A stretch of DNA of 64,000 nt from Gliomastix tumulicola (Eukaryota > Ascomycota > Sordariomycetes > Hypocreales > Bionectriaceae), in the NCBI GenBank assembly GCA_001599755.1, contig BCHX01000006.1, positions 1,289,336 to 1,353,335 of the forward strand, given 5' to 3'. The notes under the pieces were generated by a model. It was given only the letters and a program-made list of their open reading frames with translations. It was not told the DNA's origin and did not search any database. Each line of letters starts with the position of its first letter. Position 1 is the stretch's first letter. A program made the translations under genes and the position numbers. Of this stretch, positions 1 through 12,156 are shown piece after piece.

Positions 1-471
1 GTAGAGAAATGCAGAATACAAAACGATGAAGGGATGACGCCAAAAACGCCTTTTCGCAGGCCGAAGAGGCAAGAAGTCTATCCGACCCAGAAGCGCATCA
101 AGGCCAGGAAGTGGAAACAAATGCATCCAGAAATCCACCCATATTGTGCGTGTGTTGAACGAAGAACTGAAATATCGACCGAAGGTTTGAAAAGATGTTG
201 AGACCGGGGCGTTATGGCTTCCCCGTTGGAGGTGCTGAGGAGCTGAAGGAGCGTGAAGCATGGCCCACTCGCGCTCGCGCGAAGCTAGGGAGGAACCGCA
301 GAATCGTCTCGTGGGAGAGGAGCTCTAAGGTGTTGTTTGTAGCTTCGACGTGCCTGTGTGGAGCTGCCTGTTAGCTGGTGGGATCAAGTGCAGCGGCGGC
401 CACGAAACTTACCATCACCGTAGCCAAGAGATGGCAGAGGCCGATGGAGCGGGCTGGATCCCGAGCCACGC

Positions 472-540
472 TTATTTAGGAGGAGGCTTGGGAGCATTGG
501 GCTTGAGAACGCCAGTAGTGTCGTAAGGGCCGCGAGCCAT
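472..540 (-). CDS. Possible 22-aa peptide or first exon (doubtful)
   Basis: On the minus strand an ATG in a good fungal start context (CAGCAAGATGGC) opens a 22-residue frame. It starts MARGPYDTTG and ends in a Pro/Lys-rich tail before TAA. A GTAAGT donor-like site follows about 60 bases further on. The start context and clean amino-acid composition are what caught my attention. It could be a very small protein, an upstream ORF, or the first exon of a gene running off the left edge. I recognise no family, so treat it as a pointer only. Confidence 0.2.
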   Translation of the reverse strand: MARGPYDTTGVLKPNAPKPPPK

Positions 541-3500
541 CTTGCTGAGGTTGGAGAAGCGGTGGTTGTGGTTGTGGTTGAGGTTGAAGTTGAGGTTCAG
601 GTAGAGTTGGATGTGGAGAGTCTTGGAGCCCAAGCACAACGAGCGTGGGAGATGGATAGATCACCGCAGGGTTGCTGCCAAGAGTGGGAGAAAGTCTTGT
701 CTGATGTGGGATCAGGAGACCAAGAAGCGAAGAAGCTTTAGACACGAGGATGGTGTGGTGGTAGTGGTGTGTGAAGAGGATTATCTGCTGATGTGTGTGT
801 GGTGTCCGGGGCAGCAGGTGAGAGTGGGTGATGGAGCAAAGGTAAGAGGAACAGATGAGAGGATGGATGGTGATGATGATGATAAATAAAAGAGAAAGAA
901 GAAGAGCGAGGTCGGAGAGGGAAGGGGGAGTAGATAAAGGAAGCAGACTCATGGATTTTAAATCCTCCCAGGGTCCAAGCCGATGTGTGCGTGCGTGCTG
1001 TCCCTTGTATGCAGGCATGTAAGGTAGAGTACAACACTTTTTTTTTTTTAATCCTTTCTTTTTTTTCTGTTCCCCGCCGCCTCAGGGAGCCAGGGCACAA
1101 TCAGAGATTGACAAGACACACAACGCACGCACACTCGCGTGGCTGACTACCGGCCTGGCGGTCAGCAGGAGTACCCCTGACGTTTAGTGGGAAAGTCATA
1201 TACCACCCTTGCCCCGGCCTGTCCTTGCGGGTGCCATGCCTGTCTGTTTCTAGGCCTGACCGTGACGGTATGCGTTGTTGCTGGCCGGGTGCTGTGCTGT
1301 TACTTTGCTACCCGCAGGCTGCATGTTGGTGAAGGAGGCACACCTCGCCGTGAATTGCATCGTCGACCGAGCTCCTCCTGCTCCTATCCGACCCTAGCCA
1401 CTTGATCGACAGGGGGGTTTGATGGAGGCAAGCAGGCCGGGCTAGGATCACTCATCATTTTCCACCGCCGGTTGATTGTTGGGACCAAATTGGTACGGGG
1501 GTGGATGGTGGGTTTGGTGATTGATGAGGCCGGTGCCACAGGAAAGGAGGCGGGAAAGCGAAAGAGAAGCTGACATGGAAGCCGTGTTAGGGCAAGGTCA
1601 ACAGGAGCTAGGCCCAGGACTAGCGTTTGTGAAATGTGATATCGAATCGAAGGGAAGGACTGAACATGGAAGGAAGGCTTTGGGAGCCTGGATTAGGAAA
1701 GGGGGAAAGGGGAAAGGGGAGAGACACGACATGGAAGGGAAGGCATGACGCATGTCCGGATACATGCAGCAAGTGCGAGGTACTGGGTACATTGTGTACC
1801 TAGTAGACGCCAGGGATGACACACTTGACAGACAGCTCAAAAAGTACCTGGTCCGAAGAAGAAAAAAGAAAAGAAACAAGACGGGAGACGAGACAAGCGA
1901 GTCCAATGCCCTCCCGCATCTGAAGCCTCTTGTTATACACGTCACACATTTTGGTACGATATATGCAGGTGAGCTGCAGCACATGTCGTAGGTACCCGAC
2001 TGCAATGTGCGAACACGGATGGTAGCACACTGGGCTCGCAAGGCAAGTGCCACCCATCATCATCGTCATCGCCATTACCTGGACTGTAACCTCAGACGGG
2101 AATCTTCTGCTGTGGCCTCAGTACACGGCATCATGTACAAGCGACTCGCGTTCTCACACCGCGGTGAGCAGCCCTGAGGCCCGGTGGGATCCCGGGATGC
2201 GCTCCGTCGTAACGGGCGTCCTGTGGATGAATGGGGACGGCAAGGATGAAAAGAAAGATGGATGCGACTAAAAATTCCAATAAGCGACCCGGCCCAGCTG
2301 TTTCACTGCCAGGGCGTCATCTAGACGAGCAAGGGTAGTACAAGCTGCACCGGCCGGACGATGGAAGACGCAAAGATCAGCGATCCAATGAGCGACGCGA
2401 CCAGTCTAGATGCAAATGAGCACCGACATTCAACGCCCGCCATGTGAGACATGGCGCTCCCAAAAGTAATGCGGACGAGCCGTCTAGACGCAGCTAGCCA
2501 TCGACGGGCCATTTACAGCCAGTCAGGCAATCCAGACCATGCCGGGCGGTCCGATTTCAGCAACACATCTCGATGCTCGTCGTGAACTTTGACCAGCGAA
2601 CAGAGTCAATGGATACCCAAGGCTAGATATCGGTGAGGCCCTGTGATCGGACCGCTCCCTCCTCAGACACCACTAGCCAGCTGGCGCCAGACTAACAAAA
2701 TAGCGGTGTTGCTTCTTCTCTCTTGTATCCGTGTCCGCAGGTTTCCGCTATCGCTGCTAGGCCTGTCCTTGCAGGGGAAAAATCGGTGGGCGGAAGGCTG
2801 CCGGAGCTATCACACCTCACAACCACAATCACAGCTTGTGACCATCACAACGACAATCACAATCACTTCCGTCATGTCATTTCCCGCTTCATCACATTTC
2901 CGGAATGAATAGAAAGCTAACAGAAAAACAATAGAAGCGGAGTAGAAGCGGAATGGAAGCAATCCGCGAAGGAGGGGCTTGTGCCCTGTGTCACGTCGTG
3001 AGCGGTCTAGGGCAACTGTGTCTCACACCGGCACTTCAGTGCCTTCTGACTGGTGTATCGGAGGGTGAGGCCCAGAGTATGCAGCACCAGATCGGATGAG
3101 ATCAGGCACTCCGTCCTCTGTACGTCTCCTATCCGAATGCAGAATGACGGGTTGCATCTGAAGGGCTCAACGCTGCCTTGTGACGAGCCTCTCACACCGT
3201 GTTGCGACTTCTACACATACTGTCCTCTTATTAGCCTTGGCCCCTGGCTGTCAATCGGATCTTCCCCCGGTTCCATGTCAGTGGGACCAAGCAAGCATCG
3301 GACGACAGCCGTCCCCCTCTGCTGCTTGCAGACTCTTCCGCCGTCTTCATCTCCCCTCCGTATCCGCAAGGATTTGAGGCCAAAGCGTTCCCTCTTCACA
3401 CGGCCATGGGAGGATGAGCATCGCTGGAGCAGCATGTCCACATGAGCCAAGCTCGGCTCGGTCATACAGGTACCGGTACCGTGGCCGGAAGCTTATGCGC

Positions 3501-4632
3501 ATCCCCGGCACGCGGGACCCCCTGGCTTCCGAACAGTCAAAGAATCCCAAGCGAAGGCGGCGGCGGGGCATTGTGTGATCATTCTGGAATTTCTAGTCTG
3601 GTTACACGCGACGGCAAGCCGCAGAGCTGAAGTGACTGCGCAGATTGCAAAGTCAGAGCGCAGTTGAGGATGTGGGTACTGCCGCCGCGGAAGCCCAGCT
3701 GACGGAGGCTTTGTCAACACTTTGCCTTTATTTGATGACCTGGCGCCGCTTCTAGCCTCTTTCTCCGGTCATCTTTCTGTTATCGTTGGAGGCCGCGTGG
3801 TCCACGGCTTCCGGATGTTTGTGACAAGCACAAGCCGTCCTCCCACAGCAATCTCGGCAACCTGCAGGTCTTTTCTTCTTCCAGAACATTCTGGAAGACG
3901 TATCCGCGCCAGTCTTCGGACACGGCGAGATTGCCACTGGTTGAGACTAATCCCATTTTGGGCAGAAAGAATATGCCTGGACGTTCTGTTGTAGTTGCTC
4001 ACTCGATGAGGCGGTCATCCAGACGAGGTGGCGGTGGCGTAGCGTGAACAGAATTTCAGCTTCTGAACAGGAAATTGGCATGCCTCTTACGAATATCATG
4101 TACCCACTGATCTTGCAAGAAGGTTCCGTTCCATAGAGCGTAGAATCTCTGGTGTCTATTCCTTGAGCCCATAGTCTGCGTGTCGGCTGGTCTAGCACAA
4201 TGTGACTGGAACTACCCAGTTCAACCTGCCACCACACGCTAGAGGTTTCTTAGTCAAGCGCGGGATCCGGCGCCATGTACGAGCTTGCCGTTATGCAGCT
4301 TTTGTTGGAATATGAGTGTCCTTGAAATTTGATTCGCAGGACGGTGCCAGGCACTTTGGTACATATCCTGAGCCTGGACTCCTCGCCTCAGCACACTGTC
4401 GGGATAAACACACATGCTGGGAAATGAAATATCGAGCGAGAGAAACCCTCTAGAGACTCTACGCTGCAGTCAAATTCAACTAGATTCAAATGAGCTGATG
4501 CCGAGCCTCAGAATGGCAGTTGTATCAAGGTTACAAGAGCCGGAAGGTGAGGGCAGGCTTGAAGTATAGGGTAGCCAACAGCAATCGAAGCCCGATGGAC
4601 GCCAAAAAGTCTCGACGGGAGTCAACTTTTCC

Positions 4633-4633
4633 N
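4633..4633. other. Ambiguous base N in assembly
   Basis: A single N occurs in the sequence about 85 bases upstream of the YAE1 start. It lies outside the inferred coding region. Confidence 0.95.
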
Positions 4634-4718
4634 CCCCGCCATGATTCTGGGTTAAACGGTTTACGACATCACACATCATCACTGCGTCTGCTGAAAGAAA
4701 TCGGTACTGCTCGCCAGC

Positions 4719-5396
4719 ATGCATTTCCATCCAGTGGACAACACTGGAAACGATGAGCACATCTCCCACGGCGTCGAGAGTACACCGCAGCAGCCAGCGA
4801 TGAACGACACCTTTGACGACGTGTTTGGCGACGAGGGGGGTGAGCTGAGAGAGCAAGAGCACATGCACGCTCACATCCATCCCTCCGATATGCGGCGCCT
4901 GGAGACCGAGCACAGCACTGCCGGGTATCGAGAGGGTATCGCCCTCGGGAAAGAGGCCACCCTGCAGGAGGGTTTCGACCAGGGCTACTCGGTCGGCGCT
5001 ACTATTGGTCTGCAGGCTGGTCAGCTCCTGGGCCTGCTCGAGGGTATCCTCGAGGCGGTCAAGGGCCGCGGTGACGAGGTCTCAGCTCGCATGGAACGGC
5101 TCCTCTCCGACGCGCGCAGCAACTTGTCTGTCGACAGCATCTTTAGCCCCGAGTATTGGACTGGGACGGGCGAGCACACATATGACGTGGCCGCTGACGA
5201 GACTCCTGCCACAGCGCACCCCCTCGTTCGCAAATGGAGTCATATCGTGCGAGACGAGACTGAGCGGTGGGCGATTGACAGGGACGTGTTGGCCCATGTG
5301 AACCCTCAAGGGCCACAGGACTCGGTCCCCGAGGAGCATGACCATCAGCATCCAGACGAGCCGCCACCACCGACTAGGAACCCCTTGGACTGGTGA
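4719..5396 (+). CDS. YAE1: Yae1-family protein, Fe-S maturation adaptor
   Basis: Single exon, 225 aa. Residues 58-110 carry the family's deca-GX3 signature: glycines recur every four residues at 69, 73, 77, 85, 89, 93, 97, 101, 105 and 109, starting just after RRLETEH. In yeast, Yae1 works with Lto1 to hand the ABC protein Rli1/ABCE1 to the cytosolic Fe-S targeting complex, so a cytosolic adaptor role is inferred. The C-terminal half is acidic and His/Pro-rich and unconserved to my eye. Two starts are possible. The one given is at 4719, and Met28 (4800, MNDTFDDVFG) gives a more typical Yae1 N-terminus and may be the true start. The acidic stretch after Met28 resembles other family members. 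Confidence 0.85.
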   Translation: MHFHPVDNTGNDEHISHGVESTPQQPAMNDTFDDVFGDEGGELREQEHMHAHIHPSDMRRLETEHSTAGYREGIALGKEATLQEGFDQGYSVGATIGLQAGQLLGLLEGILEAVKGRGDEVSARMERLLSDARSNLSVDSIFSPEYWTGTGEHTYDVAADETPATAHPLVRKWSHIVRDETERWAIDRDVLAHVNPQGPQDSVPEEHDHQHPDEPPPPTRNPLDW

Positions 5397-6765
5397 GGTT
5401 GTGTCGGTGTGGACTGACTCACGACGTCCTTTCGACCGTATCTTGCGCTTGAACGATGATGGATCACTCCAGGGATTCGTTTGCCCGCTCGTGGACGACG
5501 CTGGAGATACCTTCGTATCACCATTAGAGCACCATGAAACTCGATCTATCAGAGGACCCCGAATCTCCTCACAGACAGACAAGCGCAGACACTGCCGAAG
5601 AAGATCATTTCATCGGTCCTTCTTCGTCGATAGGATGGCATTCGCTAGCCCAACTGGGGAAATGCAACACGGCAGTTGGCATCACAGGGCCCTGGCACTG
5701 GATAGAGAAACACGACAAGAGCCGGTTGAGCAACATCGTATTTCTCAAATTGCATCTGCCATCACTAGATTAACGAGACTGGGCCGGATGGACTCGTGCA
5801 TCCACCGTCTTGTCGAAGGCGCGCTCGCAATCGGACGATGGCTGGGCCTTGGCCTCTTCCTAGAGAGTACGGTTGACTCAGGCCGAAACCTGCTCATTAC
5901 ACACAACTCATGTCATATTGAGCAAATGTGCAATACGAGCAGTGGCCCCAGAGTGTTAGACGAGATGTCTCTGATGGCAGGGCTTCGACTGCTACTGAAC
6001 TAGGTGGCCGACGTACATCTATCTATTTCTATGACTAGACTAGCCGTGGTCATTTGGTGGTAAAATTTGCTGTCTCTCATAATTTACGAACAGTGGCCAC
6101 AGCTCAGTCTTTCACGTGGGAAGAAGAGAAAAAGAAGCAAATCTTTCATGGCACCCCGCTCTCACCGCCGCCAAAATGTCGCAGATGTCTGAGACTAGCT
6201 CGCACACCAAGACCGTTCTCCCTGCAGTCTACGGCATATTATGATACGATGACTGGCCAACATTGGCTTTGTCTGTCTAGACATTAAGATTAGAGGGCTG
6301 TGCGTCTCGGGCTGACGCCGTATTTAGAAGCGATCACGAACGCCTCTCTCTGTTCGGGACAGGGACTGAGACACCTCCGACGTACAGGAGCAATAAGAAA
6401 TGAATCATGCTGGGATTGGCTCTCGAGGCCTCTGCTTCTCGTGATTCGTCGTTCGGGCTCTCGTCCTCCTACTGTACTGCTAGATTGTCCTTCATCAGCT
6501 GTCTCTCGTGGTCATCTAAGGATGAATCAATTCAGGGGCGGTGCCGAGCAGCACCGCGTTGCCTCTGGTCAGCGCTCACGTTGCCTCCCGTCCGTCTCTC
6601 CGAGCCGTATCGTCCTCTGGTATAAGAACCCCCTTTGACTCCCCTCAAAGTGTTCAATACTTGTCCTCCCTCAGCATCATCAGCATTCGTCCACTCCCTT
6701 AGAGCAACACTCTTCTTCCAACCCTAGTCACTCGCTTTTTCGCTTGCTATTTTCTGCCCATCAAA
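5397..6765. other. Intergenic, YAE1 3' side and cell-wall gene promoter
   Basis: A 221-codon open frame (5338-6003) overlaps the end of YAE1 but has no recognisable content and I do not accept it. The last 150 bases before the next start are pyrimidine-rich, as in strongly expressed fungal promoters, with a TATA-like element listed separately. Confidence 0.6.
6621..6630 (+). promoter_or_regulatory. Putative TATA element
   Basis: TATAAGAACC lies 136 bases upstream of the start codon of the GPI-anchored wall protein gene. A CT-rich leader and the CAAA-ATG start context follow. The spacing suits a fungal core promoter. Assigned from sequence only. Confidence 0.5.
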
Positions 6766-7611
6766 ATGATCAAGACTGCTGCCACCGCCCTGGCCATCAT
6801 GGCCGTCTCGGCCGAGGCCCTCCTCGACCTCGATGTCAACCTTCCCCTGGGCATCGAGATCGACCTCGACGTCCTTGGCCCCAGCGAGGCGCCCTGCGTT
6901 GAGTGCATCGATCTCTGGCACCCGGCCCACGATGTCATCATCGACGACTGCGACGACACTGGCAGCGATGACTGGCACTGGGTTCACCCTTGCCCTGAGC
7001 CTCATGAGCCCGAGTACACCTGGGCCACCAGCACCGTGACGGCGACTCACATCAGCACCATCATCGACTGCCCTCCCGAGGTCCCCGACTGCCCCGGCCA
7101 CAGCACCGTCTACACCACCGTCACTGTGCCCGGCGAGACCACCATCTGCCCTGTCCCCGTCGAGACTACTCACCCGGTCCCCGAGATGCCGCCCACCACC
7201 ACCGAGGTGTACCACCCTCCCCCCACGACCTACCCCGAGGTCCCTGTTCCTCCTCCCGTTGAGACTCACGTCCCTCAGCCGCCTACCGAGACCCCTGAGC
7301 ACCCTTCCAGCGTCTGGACCGGCCCTATGCCGACCCTGTCTACCTCGGTCTACGTCCCCGTTGAGCCCGTCCCCATGCCTCACCCCACTGAGCCTGTCTA
7401 CCCTCCCGTTCAGCCTCCTGTTCACACTCCCGTTGTCCCCGTCCCCAACCCTCCTGTCTCCCAGCCTACCTACGGCGACAACGCCACGGTCCCGGTGACC
7501 ACTCCCCCCATCGTCACCATGCCTCCTGTCCCCACCGCTGCTGCCGGCCGCAACGCCCAGAACTTCGGCGTGGTCCTCGCCGCAGGTGCCATCGCCGCCT
7601 ACGTCCTGTAA
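6766..7611 (+). CDS. GPI-anchored Pro/Thr-rich cell-wall protein
   Basis: Single exon, 281 aa. Residues 1-18 form a signal peptide (MIKTAATALAIMAVSAEA). A short acidic segment with a few cysteines (around CVECIDLWH and the Asp-rich DDCDD) follows. The bulk is a Pro/Thr/Val-rich stalk, with TVYTTVTVPGETT and repeated V-P-x-P units. The C-terminus is a small-residue linker and a hydrophobic stretch (VVLAAGAIAAYVL), as expected of a GPI-attachment signal. An extended O-glycosylated surface protein is inferred. The codons are strongly C-biased at third positions, and the promoter has a TATA element and CT tracts, which suggests high expression. I recognise the architecture but not a named family. 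Confidence 0.8.
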   Translation: MIKTAATALAIMAVSAEALLDLDVNLPLGIEIDLDVLGPSEAPCVECIDLWHPAHDVIIDDCDDTGSDDWHWVHPCPEPHEPEYTWATSTVTATHISTIIDCPPEVPDCPGHSTVYTTVTVPGETTICPVPVETTHPVPEMPPTTTEVYHPPPTTYPEVPVPPPVETHVPQPPTETPEHPSSVWTGPMPTLSTSVYVPVEPVPMPHPTEPVYPPVQPPVHTPVVPVPNPPVSQPTYGDNATVPVTTPPIVTMPPVPTAAAGRNAQNFGVVLAAGAIAAYVL

Positions 7612-8255
7612 AGGGACAGCCCACATCGCAAAGCTGGAGACGGGTGCTTCGCACACGAAGAGGGAAACAGACCCCTCGAGCAGGCTAATGACGGACGGAT
7701 TCATCTTCTTTTTCACCGGCCAGGGACTGGACGTGTACAGGGGGCTCAGTTCTGGAATAGTAATGGATATTGGTCGAAACGAGGCAAATGATGGATGCGT
7801 TTTCTGCTGTTTATCTGGAGGGGAAATCGAGGAGGAATTGAAGGGAGTTGATTGGGGGGTTGCTGGTGGCTTTATTTCTCATTCGGATTGTACCTATTAT
7901 TTAGTTCATTTGTACACCTAAGGTAGTTAAGACTCGTTGACATAATCTGCGTGATTCATTCTGTAGTCGTGATGGCTAGTTCCCTGTTATGCTGTTCGAG
8001 TTCGTTGATTAGCTTTGTGCGGGCCAGCTTTTGAGCGATGCTGGAGCTGGGCGTTGGGGAGCTTGCGCATACCTTGACCATCACATCATGTGATACTAGT
8101 AGTAGTTTCCAAGACCTCCCGTGTAGCTCGACACACGGCCTGGCTCGAAGAGACCCTGCTCGGCCGTTCAGCCATAACAACCCATCGTCCTAGGTACCGT
8201 AAGGCATATGAGTTCCGACCCCTAATATTTGAGACTTCTTGTCCACGCGTCGTCC
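7612..8255. other. Convergent intergenic region
   Basis: Space between the 3' ends of the wall-protein gene (plus) and the CENP-O gene (minus). No gene or clear element is seen beyond presumed 3' UTRs. Confidence 0.6.
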
Positions 8256-9243
8256 TCAGCCCTTAGAATACGCCAGAAGCGTACTGACAATGTCCTCGAT
8301 GTGCTCGCCCCCGTCCTTGGAGAGCTTCGTCGTGGTGTCCCAGTCGCGCCCGCCATCGGCGTTGAACACCATCAGCTTCACCACCTTCCCGTTGTCATCC
8401 ATTACAAGACGCCCGCTCCGGTCGTCGGCCCAGGAGAGGTTGATCTGCTTCGCCTCGATGTCTGCAATACCGACGTCGACAATGTCGTCGTCGTAGAGCT
8501 GACTCTCGTCCTCGCCCTGGCTGATGACAATGCTCCTCCGCAGGTCGGCCGACGACCCCAGGCGGTTATGATAGCGCGCAATCTCCCGCCGCACCGTCCG
8601 CACGAACCGATCCAGATCCTGCCTCTTCCCGCCGTCACCGTCACCGTCACCGTCAACCCCACCCCGCGCCGGCGGCGCAGGCAGATACCGCGCTGCCAAC
8701 CCGGAGAGCGGCACCGCCGGCGGGATCGTATGTCTGTGCACGCGCAGGGCCTCGGACCCGGGGAACGGCCGGTTGAGCATGACGTAGTACGGCCGCAGGA
8801 ACTGCCCGCGCGACATGACCTCGAAGCGCAGACCCAGGACGTGCCCGCCGTCGACGGCGCCCGGGTCCGGGTCGAGCACCTTGAAGGCCGTGACGGGGCT
8901 GCATATGCGGTGGAGGCACTGCTGGGCGTGGGCTTCCTGCTGGGCTGCGCGGGCGGCGAGGCGGGTGGTGCGTCGGCTGGCGCGCGTCGTGCCGCGGGCG
9001 GAGGAGGAGGAGGAGGAGGACTTGACGAGGTTGAGGACGGAGGGTGAGGAGAGGATTGTCGAGGTTTCGATCTGGATCTTTTTCTTGAGGGAGGCCACTG
9101 GGAAGGGTTGTCAGTTGGAGTGAGGTTCTTGGGACTCGAGCTGGAGGGGCAGCCATGTTTTTTTTTTGTTTACCTTGCTCTTTGAGGGAGGCTATCTCAT
9201 CATCTAGCTCTTTAGAAGCTTCTGCATGCTTCTCCTCTGCCAT
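8256..9243 (-). CDS. MCM21: Kinetochore subunit CENP-O/Mcm21
   Basis: Two exons, 9243-9174 and 9097-8256, joined across a 76-base GTAAAC...CCCAG intron, give 303 aa. Residues 1-40 are charged and coiled-coil-like (KELDDEIASLKEQ continuing as VASLKKK). The C-terminal part carries the CENP-O signature: a conserved stretch around LRPYYVMLNRPF, then RHTIPPAVPLSGLAARYLP, and a basic helix before a C-terminal RWD-like half. CENP-O/Mcm21 pairs with CENP-P/Ctf19 in the COMA complex of the inner kinetochore. The spliced start is preferred because it restores a continuous N-terminal coiled coil, whereas the single long frame begins only at a GTG. A Gly-Asp repeat (GDGDGDGD) near residue 170 is probably a loop insertion. 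Confidence 0.82.
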
Positions 9244-10377
9244 GGTGCCGCGTATCGAGAAGTACTATTGATCTGGCCTGTCGAATGGGACAAAGAGGCT
9301 TGGATGTCGTTGATAAGTATAGCACACATGATAGCCATAACACACGCGATGCTTGGACCGCGTTCTGACAAGTGCGATAAGCGGCTGATAAGAAAATGTG
9401 GAGTGTGGATTATGGGGTATCTACTAGTATAGTCAGGGGTTGATCTTTGAAATCATCCGAACCAGAGACTTGGGGAAGAACTGAGGCCGCGTGCCCGACA
9501 GTCCGGCATCAAGATGTTGCTGATATAGAAATGAATGTGGTTGTATTAGCATGGCGTAGGATTCAATTGTCAAGCTCGACGAGTATATAATTTTATTTCA
9601 TAATAGTTAATTGAAGGGTAGCGCAGCCCGCGACAGGTACAAGCTACCTGGACCCGAGCCTCAGGTTCAGGGCTGGCTGCCTCAGCACATGGTCGAGACC
9701 CTGCAAAAGGTCCTTCGCTGGTGCTTCCATAACACGCCTGGACATCAAGGCCTCATTCTTTCCCCTTCCCGTCAGCTCTCTTCACGGACGGTATCACCGT
9801 CAGGGTCTCTCTTTTCAGCACTTACAGGAACATTCTTACACCGAGCTTCTTTTACTTTTATATCCTTCGCTTTGCCCCTTGAACGGAGCCTAATCATAAC
9901 CCAACGGCTGTCCGCCCACCCTCCGTGAACTTTTTTTCCCACCTCGTGTCTTGAGGCCACGGTAGCTTCGCCCCAGCCCCAGGCACACCTTCAACCAATC
10001 TGCAGTCGAGCCAGCACCGACAATTACACTCCTTTTCTTCACGATATATACTCGATCGATTGACCAAATACATCCGCTTCCTTCTTCTACCTACGAACAT
10101 CGTCGCACACACAACAGTCAGCCCGCTGTGCGCCACTGTCTCTGTCCTCGCCGTCGCGAAATCGCCCCCCACTTGCCGACGAGCCACCAACGCTCGTATC
10201 GCTCCCTAAGAACCTTACTTAAGCTCGAAAAAACGGCCTCTGCTACCACGGGCGGTCTCACAGGACAAGCCCCGGCGCCCTCCTTTGCTCCCCTACCTAC
10301 CCCCTGTCTTACATCCCGCTCCGTCTGTCTCGGTTGGGTCCTGCCCTGCGCGAACCAGCCACCTGCCAGCCAGACCG
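9244..10377. other. Divergent promoter region
   Basis: Lies between the divergently transcribed CENP-O and acetyl-CoA transporter genes. The right half (about 9750-10370) is C/T-rich and looks like a long 5' leader of the transporter. No separate gene is supported. Confidence 0.55.
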
Positions 10378-12156
10378 ATGAGTGTACGAGCCAGAAAAAA
10401 CAAACCCTCCAAAGCGAAGCGAAGCCCGCCTTCTTCATCACCACCGACGGAAGAGGACGCACCCGACGGCGCGATGGCCAACGGCGTCGAGATGCGCCGC
10501 AAGGGCCAGAACCCGGACGCCGACAACGTGACGGCCAACTACGTGGCACGCGAGACCTTCTCCCTCGACAACGACCCGCCCGAGGTCAAGAAGGAGCCCG
10601 GCGTCAACAACCTGGGCTTCTTCGAACTGCCCATCGCCGACCAGCGCAACTTCCTGCTGTTGGTGCTCCTATACTTCCTGCAGGGCATCCCCATGGGGCT
10701 GGCCATGGGGTCCGTGCCGTTCCTGCTCAAGAACCACATGTCGTACGGGGAGATTGGCACCTTCAGTCTGGCCTCGTACCCGTACTCGCTGAAGCTCCTC
10801 TGGAGTCCCTTCGTGGACGCCGTGTGGAGCCCCAAGATCGGGCGGAGGAAGACTTGGATCGTGCCGATTCAGTTCCTCTCTGGCTTCGGCATGCTCTGGC
10901 TGGGTTCGCACGTGGAGGGTATGATGTCCAACATGGGGAAGCCTGAGGGCGTGACGGTCTGGCACTTCATGCTGTGGTGGTTCTTCCTCGTGCTCATGTG
11001 CGCGACCCAGGACATTGCTGTCGACGGGTGGGCGCTCACGCTCCTTACCCCGGGGAACGTGTCCTACGCGTCCACGGCCCAGACCGTTGGATTGACGGCT
11101 GGCCACTTCATGTCCTACACCGTATTCCTGGCATTGAACGCGTCCGACTTTGCGAACAAGTGGTTTAGAAGCACGCCTTCCGAGGAAGGCTTGGTTTCCC
11201 TGAGTGGCTACCTCACACTCTGGGGCTGGGCGTATATCATCATCACCGTCGGACTTGGTCTGCTCAAGCGCGAGGAGAAGGCGCAGAATGAGGACGGCGT
11301 CTGGGACGTGTACCGCATCATGTGGGGGATCCTGAAGCTCAAGAACGTCCAGGCCATCATTATTGTGCACCTCATTGCCAAGATTGGCTTCCAGGCCAAC
11401 GATGGCGTGACGAACCTGAAGCTTCTCGACAAGGGCTTCGGCAAGGACAACATGGCTCTCACTGTGCTCATCGACTTTCCTTTCGAGATTGGTCTCGGAT
11501 ACTATGCCGGCATGTGGTCGCAGAGGTACACGCCCATGAGACTGTGGTGCTGGGGGTTCATGGGACGTCTGGCTGCTGCGCTGCTGGCTCAGTTCACTGT
11601 TGCCATTTTCCCGGCCGAGGGTGTTACCGGGTGGTATCTTATGGTGGTCATTGTCGAGCATGTCTTCTCGACGTTCACCAACACCATCATGTTCGTCGCG
11701 GTGTCCGCCTTCCACGCCAGGGTTTCTGATCCGGTTATCGGGGGCACCTATATGACCCTGCTTGCTACGTAAGCCCCACGTGTTGCCAATCTCGTCTATG
11801 ACAATATACTGATAATCTTTAGTGTTTCAAATCTCGGCGGGACATTCCCCAGATATTTTGTCCTGAGGCTGGTCGACTCGTTGACCGTGGCCACTTGTTA
11901 CCCCGGCGATGTTTCGTCGGCCGTGGACCTCAAGGGTCCCCTCGTTAAGGAGACGTTCTCATGCGCGGTGCAGGCTGAGAAGGAGCGGTGCCAGAACGGA
12001 GGAGGCACGTGCGACATGACGAGAGACGGCTACTACGTGGTCAACATCCTGTGTGTGCTGTTTGGGGTGGCCACGTTTGTGTGGTATATCAGGCCCAAGG
12101 TGCTGCACCTGCAGAGCCTGCCGTTGAGAGCGTGGAGGCTGGCAGACGGGAAATGA
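10378..12156 (+). CDS. Acetyl-CoA transporter, SLC33A1/AT-1 family
   Basis: Two exons, 10378-11768 and 11823-12156, separated by a 54-base GTAAGC...TTTAG intron that splits a Thr codon, give 574 aa. A hydrophilic N-terminus of about 90 residues precedes roughly a dozen membrane segments. Family landmarks are FLQGIPMGLAMGSVPFLL in TM1, the YPYSLKLLWSPFVDAVW loop, GRRKTWIVP, and CATQDIAVDGWALTLL. SLC33 proteins move acetyl-CoA into the ER/Golgi lumen for protein and glycan acetylation, so an ER membrane location is inferred. The start at 10378 (MSVRARKNKP) is preferred over an upstream in-frame codon because the extra 31 residues read as untranslated Pro/Ser-rich leader. A Cys-rich lumenal loop (CAVQAEKERCQNGGGTCDM) lies before the last membrane segment. 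Confidence 0.9.

Larger units (their letters stand above)
1..4718. other. Gene-poor region, no convincing gene
   Basis: No long reading frame here has recognisable domain content. The open frames are short, overlap on both strands and read as low-complexity His/Pro/Ser translations. Poly-T tracts lie near 1038-1070. The only candidate is a 22-codon frame at 472-540, listed separately. The left edge may hold part of a spliced gene on the minus strand, because a GTAAGT-type donor is visible on that strand near 412, but I could not build a protein from it. Confidence 0.5.

Noticed and set aside
476..1018. 180-codon minus-strand frame
   Set aside because: His/Pro/Ser low-complexity translation from repetitive sequence; no domain and overlapped by other frames.
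5338..6003. 221-codon open frame downstream of YAE1
   Set aside because: It begins inside the YAE1 coding end, has no start context or domain content, and its translation is scrambled Arg/Ser/Leu sequence.
8229..9047. 272-codon plus-strand frame
   Set aside because: Mirror frame of the CENP-O gene, caused by its high GC content.
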